A stretch of 64,000 bases of DNA, taken from contig NC_092354.1 in assembly GCF_963676685.1 (NCBI RefSeq), positions 67,468,241-67,532,240 on the forward strand. The letters are read 5' to 3'. Position numbers and translations under genes: made by a program. The notes beneath the pieces were generated by a model, which saw only the letters and a program-made list of their open reading frames with translations, did no database searches and was not told where the DNA came from. Source of the DNA: Mytilus edulis (lineage: Eukaryota > Mollusca > Bivalvia > Mytilida > Mytilidae). Shown here piece after piece: positions 33,965-44,935 of the stretch. Numbering within the stretch: the first letter of the stretch is position 1; each line of letters opens with the position of its first letter.

Positions 33965-34444
33965 ATGGAAAAGGTTATTTACACGATATATAACAAGGGT
34001 GACAAATCTGAAATTTCGAAAACAATTTTGGATAAAATTTCGTGTAATGGGTCAAGTGCTGGTAGACAGATAATATCTGCCTTCACTGAGGACAAAACTG
34101 TTGTTGATTTTCATTTCCAACGACATTCAACATGTACATCCAATATTTTGGACTTCATAAGAGGAGATTTATTACATATCCCAGCTGACGTCTGTCCAAA
34201 GAAATTTCGACAGGAAATGGAATTTTGGGGAATACCTGAAAATGAAATAGCAACTTGTTGTTTAACTAAATATCAAAGTTTTTTGGATGATGAAAAAACA
34301 TTTAGAGTTTTACAACGAGATGAAAATGAGCGACATGCGCGAAAGGAAAGAATAAACGTTCTTAGCAAAGGCAAGGGATGGAAGGCAATACAGGCAAAAA
34401 TGTGGCAAGTTATGGAATATCCGAGCACTTCAGTCATGGCAAAG
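33965..34444 (+). CDS. Shaw/Kv3-like potassium channel B, exon 1 (T1/BTB domain)
   Basis: ATG at 33965 in context caccATGg is preferred over the in-frame ATG at 33932, because MEK aligns with the start of channel A. 160 codons run to donor gtgagt at 34445, phase 0. The T1 domain keeps the zinc motif H71-x5-C77-x20-C98-C99, LHIPADVC, EFWGIPE and CCLTKY, but its first strand is strongly changed (IYNKGDKSE in place of the NVGGxRHE type). It ends WQVMEYPSTSVMAK, matching channel A at the same splice site. It is a paralog of the gene at 16232; the tandem, same-strand arrangement indicates local duplication. Confidence 0.9.
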
Positions 34445-35209
34445 GTGAGTAACAAATATATATTATATATATTATATGTCGGGGCCATTTTATTCGACTT
34501 CACGGTAAGTTGTATTTACTGTTGTGGGGTGTATTATAGTTGCCTATAATTGCTTGTATAAACTTCATTAGAACTTTGGTGGACATTTGTCTCATTGGTT
34601 TTCCTACCACATATCTTTATCGTTATATAACATACAGATTTCAACTTTTATTTTTTACATAATAAAGTTGTGTTAAAAATATTTGGTGACTTCTTAAATT
34701 TATGCTTGCCATTTAATTTGTTTTTAAATAATTTCTTTAAAAAATGATGAAATAATGTGAACTGATATAGGCAAATTGATATTATGTAAAAAGTTTTTAT
34801 AATATATACTGATGAATTCTACACTTGATATATACACTATATTTAAAGAATGTAGATTTTTATTACGTTAAATATTCGACTGAGGTTTTTCTCTAAATTC
34901 AGTAACTAATACCAGAGATTCTCCGACTAACGCTACTAAGACAACAGATATTCAATAAAAGTGATTTACATAAAAAAAAATTTAATTAAACGACAAGGAA
35001 TTGACACATTTGCTGATGAATATAGACATGCATGTATAGATATAAATGCACCATTAACTGTCAGTCAGATTGCAATTCAACAAAACACATGTAGCAAACG
35101 CAGAGTCTGTTGAACATTGTTATAAGGTTTTGACAATAAACCAAAGGAAACATATATATATATGTGTATAGTATAAATGTTAAATTCGCTTCTTTTCACT
35201 ATTTTTCAG
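34445..35209 (+). other. Phase-0 intron of channel B
   Basis: 765 bp, GT...AG, at the same position as the 4.2-kb intron of channel A. No repeats recognised. Confidence 0.88.
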
Positions 35210-36076
35210 ATTTTCATGGTATTCAGCAATTTAATAGTACTGCTATCTTTATTCATTCTTGTGGCTAGCACGTCTCCGATGTTTTATGAATCATTAACCG
35301 AAGGTGAATGGGAAGAATATTTAAATGAAATAGAAAAAGAAAAATACGGATGGAAAGAAGCGGGCAGTTTTAATGAAACAATAATCGACCTTTTGCCAGA
35401 CCTAACAAGTCGAGTGGAATGTTTGGACTATTTAGAATTGATAACTATTGTTTATTTTACAATTGAGATCATTTGTAGGATTGTTTTCTTTCCCTTGACC
35501 TGGAAAGATTTCTTTAACTTTTTCATTGTTGTGGATGCCGTGTCCCTAATAGTGATGTACGTTGACATGATAGCAAACGGGGTCGACGAACGAGAGAAAT
35601 ACGAGGACACGTTTGTTGAAGCGATAAAATCCCTGCAGATTATCCGAGTCATGAGACTTTTTCGGTTGTTGAAGCATGTGTCTAGTTTTCGCATTTTAGT
35701 CTTTACTATCCGTGCAAGTTTGAAAGATTTGCTTTTGATGTTACTTTGTCTTTTAACAGCAGTGCTAATATTTTCCTCCTTAGCCTTTTTCACACGTGAT
35801 CCTGCTTTTACAAGCATCCCACAGGCATCATGGTGGGCAATTGTTACCTTGACAACTGTAGGGTACGGAGATATCGTTCCGAAAACATTGCCGGCAAGGT
35901 TAGTTGCCTCTGCATGCGCAGTAATTGGTGTATGTATGCTCGCTATACTGATTCCATCACTTGTAAATAATTTCATGCTTTTTAACAGTCAACTTAATGT
36001 GATGCAACAAAAGAAGAAAACGAAAAACGAAGCATTTCTGGAAAACAGTGTTCTACCAGTCAATAAAAAAATTTGA
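35210..36076 (+). CDS. Shaw/Kv3-like potassium channel B, exon 2 (S1-S6, pore)
   Basis: Acceptor tttttcag ends at 35209; the join reads VMAK|IFMVFSN in frame and stops at 36076, giving 448 residues. S1 is about 161-180. Sequon NET at 215 lies in the acidic S1-S2 loop. S2 is about 236-254 (FTIEIICR) and S3 has VVD (about 267-269). S4 has R306, R309, R312 and K315, with Gln303 at the site of the second Shaker gating arginine. Filter TVGYGD is at 376-381. S6 has LIP at 407-409 in place of PVP. A lysine-rich C-tail of about 30 residues ends the protein. Residue numbering of S4, filter and S6 is the same as in channel A. It is likely a plasma-membrane K+ channel subunit; co-assembly with channel A is possible but unproven. 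Confidence 0.93.
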   Translation: MFMVFSNLIVLLSLFILVASTSPMFYESLTEGEWEEYLNEIEKEKYGWKEAGSFNETIIDLLPDLTSRVECLDYLELITIVYFTIEIICRIVFFPLTWKDFFNFFIVVDAVSLIVMYVDMIANGVDEREKYEDTFVEAIKSLQIIRVMRLFRLLKHVSSFRILVFTIRASLKDLLLMLLCLLTAVLIFSSLAFFTRDPAFTSIPQASWWAIVTLTTVGYGDIVPKTLPARLVASACAVIGVCMLAILIPSLVNNFMLFNSQLNVMQQKKKTKNEAFLENSVLPVNKKI

Positions 36077-36693
36077 ATTGGACAGGCACTCCTCTCTTTG
36101 CAGAGGCAGAGGGAATATGCCAATTCTGAAACAATTTAATATATTTCCATTTATTTAATCTGCATGATTTATACATTTAAAAATTGAACCAGTGTAACTT
36201 GATATACGACTATTCTTAATTTTCAAAAAATTGTATGTATCTTGCATAGCTTTTCAGAAGAGTTTCGGCTGTTTTTATAGATAGGATTTTATGATGCCGC
36301 ATTGCGGTCAAAATGTAAGTGTAGCAGTTACGAATATACTCCAATCTTTTGTTTTTAAATGTAGGAACTTTGTCTAAGTTTCTAGAAGTAACTAATGTCT
36401 TATTTATAACCAACTGAATGGAGATAAGGCATACTTTAAATTCGTTAAAGATATTTTACGGAATTTGGAATTTCTTCATATTTTAAATGCTACAAACTCG
36501 AACGAGCAGGTCGAGGGAAATTTCGATAATTCAAATTTAGCACCTTCGTGAGTTATCATTTCAGTGTCACTCTTCAAATATTTATTCTTTTGAGTACAAT
36601 GACTTTAGAGGAAATAAATCTAAAAATGCAAGAATACGCGTTCCCACTTGTTTTTCCAACCTTTGTAGATAAAGTCTGAACCTAAATTGTTCT
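36077..36693. other. 3' flank of channel B, nothing further recognised
   Basis: No clear AATAAA near the stop; no other gene seen. Confidence 0.4.
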
Positions 36694-36941
36694 AGGTCAG
36701 AGAAGTACAAACATCAGATGTATGCCACGGATTTGTTTTATAGGAAAAGCAATTATCTTTTCATTCTTACAAATATAAAGATATATTTTTTTTTTAGAAA
36801 TTTGTCTATAGTTGAATTCAGTATATTTGCCTCCGAGTGTCGTCTGTGTTTTATTGTGATATTGATTAACCTTTTATTCAACATTACTCCTGAGTCCTTT
36901 ATCAATTGTTCCGCTACGGTTTCGGCTATACACGGGCTTTC
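36694..36941. repeat. Direct duplication, copy 1 (uninterrupted)
   Basis: Begins aggtcagagaagtacaaac and runs to ggctatacacgg. The same sequence, nearly identical, is at 37441-37845 but split there by about 157 bp. Confidence 0.9.
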
Positions 36942-37290
36942 ATGGGAAAAAATGACCTATCAGAATATTTTACTGCAAGGATTGTACCCATCAGAATTTT
37001 AAATACAATACCAGATAATGCATGATACGAAACTGTCTACATTCCAAAACACCCCTAAGATCTGAAATAAGTATTTTTTTTTGTAACCCCTAAGATGTAA
37101 TTATTTTTAATTATTTATTGCTGCAAGACCCTCAGAAATTTTTGCATATAAGATGAAAAAACCCAAAATTTCACCCTAAGATGTATAAATTGTACACCCC
37201 TCAGAAAGGACCATCCATCCCCCTTCAGCAGATATTAACAGGAATGGCCCAATGAACGTAACAAATGTTGTTGCATTAGAATTATCGTTT

Positions 37291-37440
37291 ATTGGTGTGG
37301 TTCATATCTGTTTTTCGTTAGTTATAGTAATTTCGGGCCTTTTATAGTTTGCAGTTTGGTGTGAGCCAATGCTCCGTGATGAAGACCGTACTACAACCTA
37401 TAATTATTAACTTTTAATAAAAGAGGAGCGAAAGATACCA
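37291..37440 (+). repeat. Dispersed repeat, partial copy
   Basis: Same unit as the first part of 30860-31360 ('gtttgcagtttggtgtgagc', 'gaagaccgtac'). It is cut exactly at gaaagatacca, where duplication copy 2 begins. Confidence 0.75.
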
Positions 37441-37845
37441 GGTCAGAGAAGTACAAACATCAGATGTATGCCACGGATTTGTTTTATAGGAAAAGCAATT
37501 ATCTTTTCATTCTTACAAATATAAAGATATAATTTTTTTTTTAGAAATTTGTCTATAGTTGAATTCAGTATATTTGCCTCTGAGTGTCGTCTGTGTTTTA
37601 TTGTGATATTGTATAACCTTTTATTTAACATTACTCCTGAGTCCTTTATTTTCGATCATTTTATAAAACTAATAAATAGTTTATGTTATGCATGTTTGGT
37701 TTACAAATTTCAAGTCTACTTCTAAACAAGTATATCCGTCAAGCAAAACATTGTAACTATCAAATACTTTGGATACAATTCCCACAAGTAAATACGTAGT
37801 TTTTTTTATCAATTGTTCCGCTACGGTTTCGGCTATACACGGACT
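37441..37845. repeat. Direct duplication, copy 2 (split)
   Basis: 37441-37649 matches 36696-36901 almost base for base, and 37806-37845 matches 36902-36941. Between them lies a segment of about 157 bp absent from copy 1. Confidence 0.88.
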
Positions 37846-38185
37846 TGAAATTGAAGATAGTTCTCTGAAATATTGATGGAAATATATATATATGGAAGAT
37901 GTTCAATAACAGATGCACTTTTGGAGATCAATTAAAACTGTGGATTTAAATTTCCCAAAAGAGCAATTCAATTTTAAATAGAAGTTTAAAATTCACATGT
38001 ATTTCTGAACAAAAGCAATTATTACTTCAGTTTGTATAGAACTTTAATTTGAGTTTTCCATTTTGAAAGAATATGACATGATTATTTAATGTGAAACAAG
38101 AGACGTTTGTTCCCGCAGTTCAAATTTACATTTGCAATATGATTTGTATTCGTACAGTTATCAATTGTTTAATTACATGATATAA
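37846..38185. other. Intergenic, nothing recognised
   Basis: AT-rich, no exon or familiar repeat. Confidence 0.35.
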
Positions 38186-38400
38186 AAAAGAAGATGTGGT
38201 ATGATTGCCAATGAGACAACTATCCACAAAAGACCAAAATGACACAGAAATTAACAACTATAGGTCACCGTACGGCCTTCAACAATGAGCAAAGCCCATA
38301 CCGCATAGTCAGCTATAATAGGCCCCGAAAAGACAATGTAAAAAAATTCAAACGAGAAAACTAACGGCCTTATTTATGTAACAAAATGAACGAAAAACAA
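38186..38400 (+). repeat. Dispersed repeat ('atgattgccaatgagac' family)
   Basis: 'gatgtggtatgattgccaat', 'caccgtacggccttcaacaa', 'catagtcagctataatagg' and 'caaacgagaaaactaacggc'; no coding capacity. Confidence 0.75.
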
Positions 38401-38756
38401 ATATGTAACATTTATCGGTATTCCATATTAAACAAAACTTTAAAAATGAATTATAGATACACAAAGAAGTATATGTAGTCAGTCACCATGGTAACTTTTA
38501 TCGTACATTTTTTCATACAAATATATTTTTGAAAGTTCTGGACGTCTTTTATTCATTTTACGATTTTATATTCTTATTTAAATAGCATATATGTTTAAGA
38601 TTCAAGCGCATTGTTGAAAATTCAAATTTAATGTATATGCTCTTATAGAAGTCATTTGAAATTGTTATGAAGACGTCGTGATTGCTCGGCTATGAGAGAA
38701 AAAAGCAATGAGCAGCGCCGAATTAATGGATAATCAGAATATGTTGAAATACAAAA

Positions 38757-39015
38757 AAAGAAGATGTGGTATGATTGTCAATGGGACAATTCTCCAGAAG
38801 TTTCCAACTGACAATTAAATTATCAGCAACTACATAGGTCACCGTTCGGTCTTCAACAATGAGCAAATACTTTACCGCATAGCCATCTATAAAAGGCCCT
38901 ACAATTACACATGTGAAACAATTCAAACGAGAAGAAAACTAATGGTCTTATTACAAACGACATCCAATGAATTACAGGCTCCTGACTTGGGACAGGGACA
39001 TACATGAAAGTATGT
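38757..39015 (+). repeat. Dispersed repeat ('atgattgccaatgagac' family)
   Basis: Longer copy that continues into 'acaggctcctgacttgggac', showing that this motif belongs to the same unit. Confidence 0.75.
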
Positions 39016-39024
39016 TTAGTACAT

Positions 39025-39167
39025 AGAGATAAATACATGGCCTTGTCCATATCGACCCTGGTATCATCCCGAGACCCCTCATATCAGTCCGAGACGTAGT
39101 CGATGTGCTGATATGGGTCGAGGGATAATACCCGGGCCGATATGGAAAAGGCCGTGTATTAATCTCT
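39025..39167. repeat. Long imperfect inverted repeat
   Basis: agagataaatacatggcctt pairs with aaggccgtgtattaatctct; arms of about 60 bp around a centre reading tccgagacgtagtcgatgtg. Confidence 0.8.
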
Positions 39168-39670
39168 TTATTATATACTTCCGAAAATGGTTTTATTTAA
39201 GGCAAATAAACAAATGAAATAACTAAAACAGTCAAAAACTTTTTAAAGAAGTTAATCATGAATCCAACAATACACTATAATTGTACAACAATAGCATTAC
39301 TACCTCCGTATATGTTATGGTACCATTTCCTATAGTTGCATTTTGAAACATTGAAAATTTTGAAGCTGGAAGCATGGAGGAAGTATTTACAATTTTATGA
39401 CCATTATTACTACATGTTGTACTATATGAGATGATTAATAATTGTCAATGGCATATGTTAGCAAGTACTACTTGTAAACTAGCATCATTTTGAAAATGGA
39501 TTTAGCCATGTTAATGTATGTTTTTTTCAATAACAGCTGGTTCTGGACAAACAGATTTATTACTGGATCCAATAAACCTTATCGCTATTTGTCCGCCATT
39601 ACTGGACATCACAAAAGTTCCAGTAAATCTCTGACGTCAAAGATATAGATAATCATATTTTTCTACAAAT

Positions 39671-39786
39671 TGATATAGTAAAATATCGACCGCTAGACAC
39701 AGTGTGAACCTTTTTGGTGGGTGAGCGTAGCGAACGCGCAAAAAAGCTTTACATTGTGTCGAGTGGCTGATATATTTTACGATATC
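39671..39786. repeat. Imperfect inverted repeat with GAGCGTAGCGAAC loop
   Basis: Left gatatagtaaaatatcgacc, right ggctgatatattttacgata; 'agacacagtgtgaa' pairs with 'ttacattgtgtcg'; centre gtgagcgtagcgaacgc. Confidence 0.75.
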
Positions 39787-39884
39787 TATAAGAAGAAAAT
39801 TCGATTATCTATTTATCGTTCTATTACTGGTCGTTTTCAACTCCCTAAGACAGTTTTACGCTTGATGAAAGACCGGGCTGAAGT

Positions 39885-39972
39885 ACGTTCACTATTCACT
39901 ATTCACTTTTCACTATTCAAAATTCATGAATAGTAAACTGTGTTTTTTTGCACTATTCACTATTCAAGTTTA
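39885..39972. repeat. Short tandem repeat of CACTATTCA
   Basis: Seven or so copies of cactattca/cactattcact with spacers. Confidence 0.7.
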
Positions 39973-40027
39973 TGAAATTGAATATATTTAGTATCAACTT
40001 GTATATGTAAAAATGAGGAAAAAAAAA

Positions 40028-40175
40028 AACCGATATGGTATGCTTGCCAATAAGACAACTCTCTACAAGGGACCAAATGACCGGCACAGACATTTAAAAC
40101 AGCTACTCACCGTACGGCCTTCAACAAAGCACAAAGTCTCAATTACTGACAGCTAGTCCAAAAAAAAATAATAAC
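40028..40175 (+). repeat. Dispersed repeat ('atgattgccaatgagac' family), partial
   Basis: 'gatatggtatgcttgccaat' and 'caccgtacggccttcaac'. Confidence 0.65.
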
Positions 40176-40477
40176 TAATAAAAAATGTATCTCAGACTAA
40201 ATTATCCATCATTGCATATCCAACATAGTTAAGAACAGAGAGGAAAAAAACATGACATTGTGCAATGCCAAGATACAGGAATCATCAGAGTGTAGATCAA
40301 TGGAATTTTTTTTACTATTAAAAACAATATTGATCCCAATATAAACAATGTTCAAAGAATAAATGACAGGGTTGAATTCGTAACCTTTTAGAATAAGTTA
40401 TTTCAAAGATCGTTAAGTTGATTTGTTAAGTGTAATGTCTGTAATGAATTGCTATAGGGATTCGATTAGAATGCGAG

Positions 40478-40637
40478 GTCCATAGGCGGATCCAGAAGGG
40501 GGGGGGGCTTTATCGGGAAAAAATTGGTTGATTATATAGGGAATCATTGAAGCTTGACTGGAGGGGCCCCTACCCACCCCCCCCCCCTTTAGGTCAGTCA
40601 GCGGGCCCCCCTTAGGAAAAGTTCTACATCCGCCACT
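40478..40637. mobile_element. Short hAT-like MITE
   Basis: Left aggcggatccag and right acatccgccactgag are inverted, with G- and C-rich inner parts (ggggggggg and ccccccccc). 160 bp, no coding capacity; the CAGTGGCGGAT type of end is widespread in animal hAT MITEs. Confidence 0.65.
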
Positions 40638-40866
40638 GAGTCTGGTCCTTGTAATATATAGTATTAAGGTATAAACAGATAGGATATTTTTTATGCCTAT
40701 CCCTTTTATCTAGAATTTTTTATTTTTTACGTAAAATTGAACTTGATCATGCATCTCAAATCCACTTATCTAGGAGCTATGGTACAATTGTCGCACATAC
40801 TTAGGGGATTCAAGGGTTCAAAACTCGATCATAACGTGCTTGTGGAAGTCTTTTTTTATAAGGTTC

Positions 40867-41937
40867 CAGGGGCGTGTCCAGGATATTTGAAAGGGGGGCG
40901 TAGAATAAAATATTTCGCCAAGCGAAGCGAGGCGAAAATTTTTTTGGACCTTTTTTGGCTTAAAAACATAAAATAATAGAGAATTGCACTAATGTAACGG
41001 TTCCTGACTTGGAGCATGTATATTTTATAGTTAAAGTGTCAGGGTGTGACATTTTTTATGCCGAGTTTTCTCCATTAATTGTCTATGGTATATTAAAATG
41101 ATTGGATGGATCTTAACAGCAGTAGACCAATAACGAGAAATTCCAAACTCAAGGGTATAAGGAGTAACTTAACATTTCAATACCTAGGCCAGGATTTTAT
41201 GAACGAGAGGCGTGATTACGGTTGAGGGTCCATGGGGAAGCTCAGAAGCTCCTGAATTTCAACAATTTAGCATCAAATTATGAAGTAATCCCTCTATTTT
41301 TGATTAAGTTCGGGTTTCGTTGAACGACACACATGATACAAGACAAATAAACACTGAAGAATAAAGTTCTTTCGTTCTGAGTATTGCTTTAATGTGGAAA
41401 TATACATATTTCTAGTATACATGTACCTTGACGCAAAACCTAAAATGAACACAGAAAAATACTGACGGACTATCATTTTCAATTACTAGAGTGGATTCAT
41501 AAGAACCATTTTACGTGGATTTCTCATGGCGTAATCGTCAATAATTTTATCAAAATCAAGTTTAATGTCTCTGTGAATATATAAAAGAAGCAGAGCATTT
41601 AGGCGATCCTCCTTCATGGTGCTTCTCAAATCATTCTTGATCAACTTAAGGGATGAGTTAGCTCTTTCGGTGGAGCTTGACGTGACGCTCGTCAAAGCAA
41701 GTAAGAAGAGAACTTTCATGATGTTTGGGAATAAAGTCGAGCATGCCCTTACATCAGTTAAGGTTGATGTTATTGACTCTGGTTTGTCCTATTGATTTTC
41801 CCAAAACGACTTCCAGAGTCTCATCTCTTGCCTTCTCAAATTGGGGAATCAGTATAAAAAGAAATCAGAGTATGTGTTTAATTAATGAATATGATAAATT
41901 GCCATCATTCAATACAATACTAGCAGATTATAACGAT

Positions 41938-41982
<45 letters not shown>

Positions 41983-42028
41983 GGGGGGGGGCGTACGCCC
42001 ATTACGCCCTTACCTGGACCCGCCCCTG
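40867..42028 (-). mobile_element. Internally deleted hAT element
   Basis: Ends caggggcgtgtccagg and cctggacccgcccctg are inverted. GGTTC lies directly outside both ends, a candidate 5-bp target-site duplication. A T36-38 tract followed by G9 (41940-41990) lies near the right end. Inside, only the transposase C-terminus remains (41486-41719, minus). Confidence 0.8.
41486..41719 (-). pseudogene. hAT transposase C-terminal dimerisation domain remnant
   Basis: 77 codons reading LLALTSVTSSSTERANSSLK, NDLRSTMKEDRLNALLLLYI and HRDI. This is the hAT C-terminal domain: the ERSFSxLKxIKxxLRSTMxxxRLxxLxLLxxHxD pattern with some conserved positions changed (ERANSSL). The catalytic domain is absent, so it is a remnant of the element at 40867-42028. 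Confidence 0.8.
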
Positions 42029-42129
42029 GGTTCGGCCGTTTTTTGGTATTCGGGCGCTCTAATATCCCTTAAATCGTATCTGTGCACTATATTCACTATA
42101 TAGGTTTGGTTCCCCCTTTTATTACCTTA

Positions 42130-42545
42130 AGGTTTTTTTTAACAACTTTGAGTATTTTTTCTTTTGTTTCCCTCAAGAATGGATACGTCCATGCTTACCT
42201 CTTTCAAAATATTTTTAACATATGTAAACCAGGTATAGCAACCTGAATTATCTAAACTTTTAGAAAGTAAAAAGGATTCGTATAATAATGGATTAATTTC
42301 AGAATTTAGTAATCTTGAAAGTAAGTATAGTATACTTTGAGTTTTTATATGCATCTCTAGTGGGTATCTCCCTAGCACTAATTTTACAGCTCTGTTTGAT
42401 GAAGATTTTCTTGTTCCGAAGATATATTGACAGAAAGACAAATGTAATTTTTCTAAACTTGATTTATCAGTAAAATTAAGGGGTCTATATTTGTTTTGGA
42501 GATATTTGCACGTTTTTCTGCTCTAAATTTTGAAACATAACATGC
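42130..42545 (-). mobile_element. LINE remnant, RT C-terminal region
   Basis: On the minus strand 'FTDKSSLEKLHLSFCQYIFG' (from about 42475), then 'TRKSSSNRAVKLVLGRYPLE' and 'RLLNSEINPLLYESFLLS'. The FCxYIxG-x-xxxSSNxAVxxxLGRxPL pattern is a familiar post-RT segment in bivalve LINEs. The RT active site is missing. Confidence 0.65.
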
Positions 42546-43554
42546 TTCGATTGTTATTACATGCCTTTCCGAAACGTTATCGCATGGCATCTTTTTTTTG
42601 ATACCTGTTTGTTGACCTTATTAATCTATTTTTTGTGACGTTTTGATACCGGTTAGTTATTTTGGATACTGGTTCAATGATGTATTGATATCGTTTTGTT
42701 GACGTTTTGAAATTGGTGTGTTGGTATTTTGACAAAGGGTAGATATAAATACAATTATGGTGCCACGAATTTATTTTACATTTTATTTATAAGCCAGTTA
42801 CAGCCTGATTCCATTTCTGAGTCATTAACCTGTACATCTTTTGTGGTGTGGTTGTCTCGAAAACCTGCTGTAGTTACGGCATAACTACATTTCTACATAC
42901 AAACATGACAAAGTTAACTGATTATATTCCGATTTTAATTTAACTATGCATCATGACCGTTTATTTATTTTTTAGCTATCTTTATAAACCTAAGGTCAGT
43001 AGTGCTTTTAGGTCTTTTATCATGTAGTGAATACAAAATAAAAAAAAATCATTTTCATATGTATGCACAGTTATAACAATTTTTTCTACGCCTGAATCAT
43101 CCCTTAGTTTGGAAAAAGTAGGTTCATTAGATACGGGTTTTGTTGTCCAATCACACTGCTCAGATACATTGACTAAAGTAGGGTACACAAAAGAAAGAAT
43201 AAAATCCGGAATGCGAATACTACAGTGCCAACTGAATATGTCTGGATAAACATAAATGTGTGTACGAAGTGCGATCAAACTACTTCTGTGTCGTAAAACT
43301 TTTTGGAGGACATTTTGTTGGCAGGATTAACTTGATTGATTGCTAGAAATATATAGGAGCTTCCATTTGATTTATATGGGTCTATGATGAATTTTGTCTT
43401 GCATTTTTTTTATTAGTTTCTCTTGTCATCCGTCCTTTTTTTTTTTGCCAAGTTGCTCATTCTGCTTTTATTTTTTTCCAAAAAGTTCTGTCCTTCCTAT
43501 TTTCAAATTTGACCCAAGACCACCCCCACCCCCTAAAATCAAATGGTAGCTCCC
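42546..43554. other. Intergenic, nothing recognised
   Basis: 42600-42740 has a loosely repetitive 'gttgacgttttgatacc' wording; no gene. Confidence 0.35.
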
Positions 43555-43690
43555 TAAATATATGTGTCGTAGTTGCGAATGAGACAACTAATCGCAGTAG
43601 TCCAAATAACGTTAATTTAAGCCACAAGATGTCACCGTACGGCCTTCAATAATGATCAAAACCAATTAAATAATATGTGAAACATCTTTA
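43555..43690 (+). repeat. Dispersed repeat ('atgattgccaatgagac' family), fragment
   Basis: 'gttgcgaatgagacaactaa' and 'caccgtacggccttcaataa'. Confidence 0.55.
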
Positions 43691-43891
43691 TAAAGCCTGT
43701 TATTTTCTTTGACTGATTAGTTTTGACTTTACACAGAAAAAAAAAAACAAAAAAAAAACTATATCGTAGTGATACATATTTATCCTAACCTCGGTTAAAG
43801 ATTAGATGTAGAATACATTCACCTTATTATTTGTTCACAGTTTATCTTTTAAATAACTGTGTCATGTCGCCTTAATAATTACATCTATATT

Positions 43892-44055
43892 TTTGTGTAA
43901 ATAAGTCCGTAAATAACACGTATAATGTTGAGATATATTTATGTTTTTATGAGGTAAGTGTTTAAAATCGAATGAACAATTAGTTTCATAGATGAAGTCT
44001 CTGATAATATAAACGGTACCCTTTTTAATACACCAGATGCCCAGTTTCCCAATTC
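43892..44055 (+). repeat. Dispersed repeat, copy also at 51721-51935
   Basis: tgtaaataagtccgtaaata, 'cgtataatgttgagatatat', 'catagatgaag' and 'caccagatgccca' in the same order and orientation as at 51721. Confidence 0.75.
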
Positions 44056-44199
44056 ATATTGTAAGTCATTATATATCTACTAACCTATAGCTGTACAATG
44101 TAACCTATGAGAATGTAACAAGAGTATAAATATCAATAACCGAAAATTATACCATAGCTATCTATGGTATAATTATCACAATTGTTGTGTATGCTTTTC

Positions 44200-44375
44200 G
44201 AAAAGAAAAACAAAGGTGGCAAGACCTGGACGAGGTCGCCTGAATTTTATAAGTGACATAGGAACAACATAGTCAGTGTGGGGCCACTAAGCTAAACTGC
44301 CCGCTTTGCACCAGCCGATATAAATGAATGTCTAGGGTGGGAATCGAACCGACGTACACCCCTCCGATGTCCTAT
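44200..44375 (-). repeat. tRNA-related repeat
   Basis: Minus strand has ggttcgattcccaccct (B box, about 44336-44352) and, further along, tttagcttagtggcc (A-box-like, about 44280-44296). The order B then A rules out a single working tRNA gene. Confidence 0.4.
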
Positions 44376-44554
44376 AATTATAAATGAACAAAAAATTCGC
44401 TTTAAAAACAAATTCAAAAAATGTTTAAATGTGTTAAAATTATTAAATAATACATGAAAATATAAGCTGATTTTAGGTGATTCATATGTCTACTTAGATT
44501 GTAGTCCCATAGGTTCCACTGTACAGCTACAGTGGAGATCAGTTCTAACCTCTC

Positions 44555-44935
44555 TTAAATTCTGTCAGAATCTGTCAGGAGAACTGTTCTACAACAGTAT
44601 GTAGAACTGTCAGCCTGACACCTTTTAGTCAGTTCTAGGTTATAACTGTTCTAGCTAGAACTGATTTGGTCAGTTCTACCTAGAACTGATTTAGACAGTT
44701 CTAGCTAGAACTGATCCTGACAGTTCTACCCTAGAACAGTTTTAGACAGTTCCACCTAGAACTGACCAAATCTTTGGTCAGTTCTACTCCTAGAACAGTT
44801 AGAATTGATTTCTAATTTTACGGCTAGAATTGATTTATAAATTCTACGGCCAGAATTGATTTATAAATTCTACGGCTAAAATTGATTTATAAATTCTACG
44901 GCTAGAATTGATTTGTAAGTTTTAAGAAATCTGTG
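44555..44935. repeat. Left subterminal palindrome array
   Basis: About seven copies of cagttctagctagaactg-type palindromes at about 25-30-bp spacing, then five units of ttctacggctagaattgatt at 29-bp spacing. Confidence 0.9.

Noticed and set aside
35452-35976. 174-codon minus-strand open frame
   Set aside because: Lies opposite the S2-S6 coding exon of channel B and has no family motif; an antisense shadow.
44200-44375. Functional tRNA gene
   Set aside because: B-box-like and A-box-like motifs are in the wrong order on the same strand.
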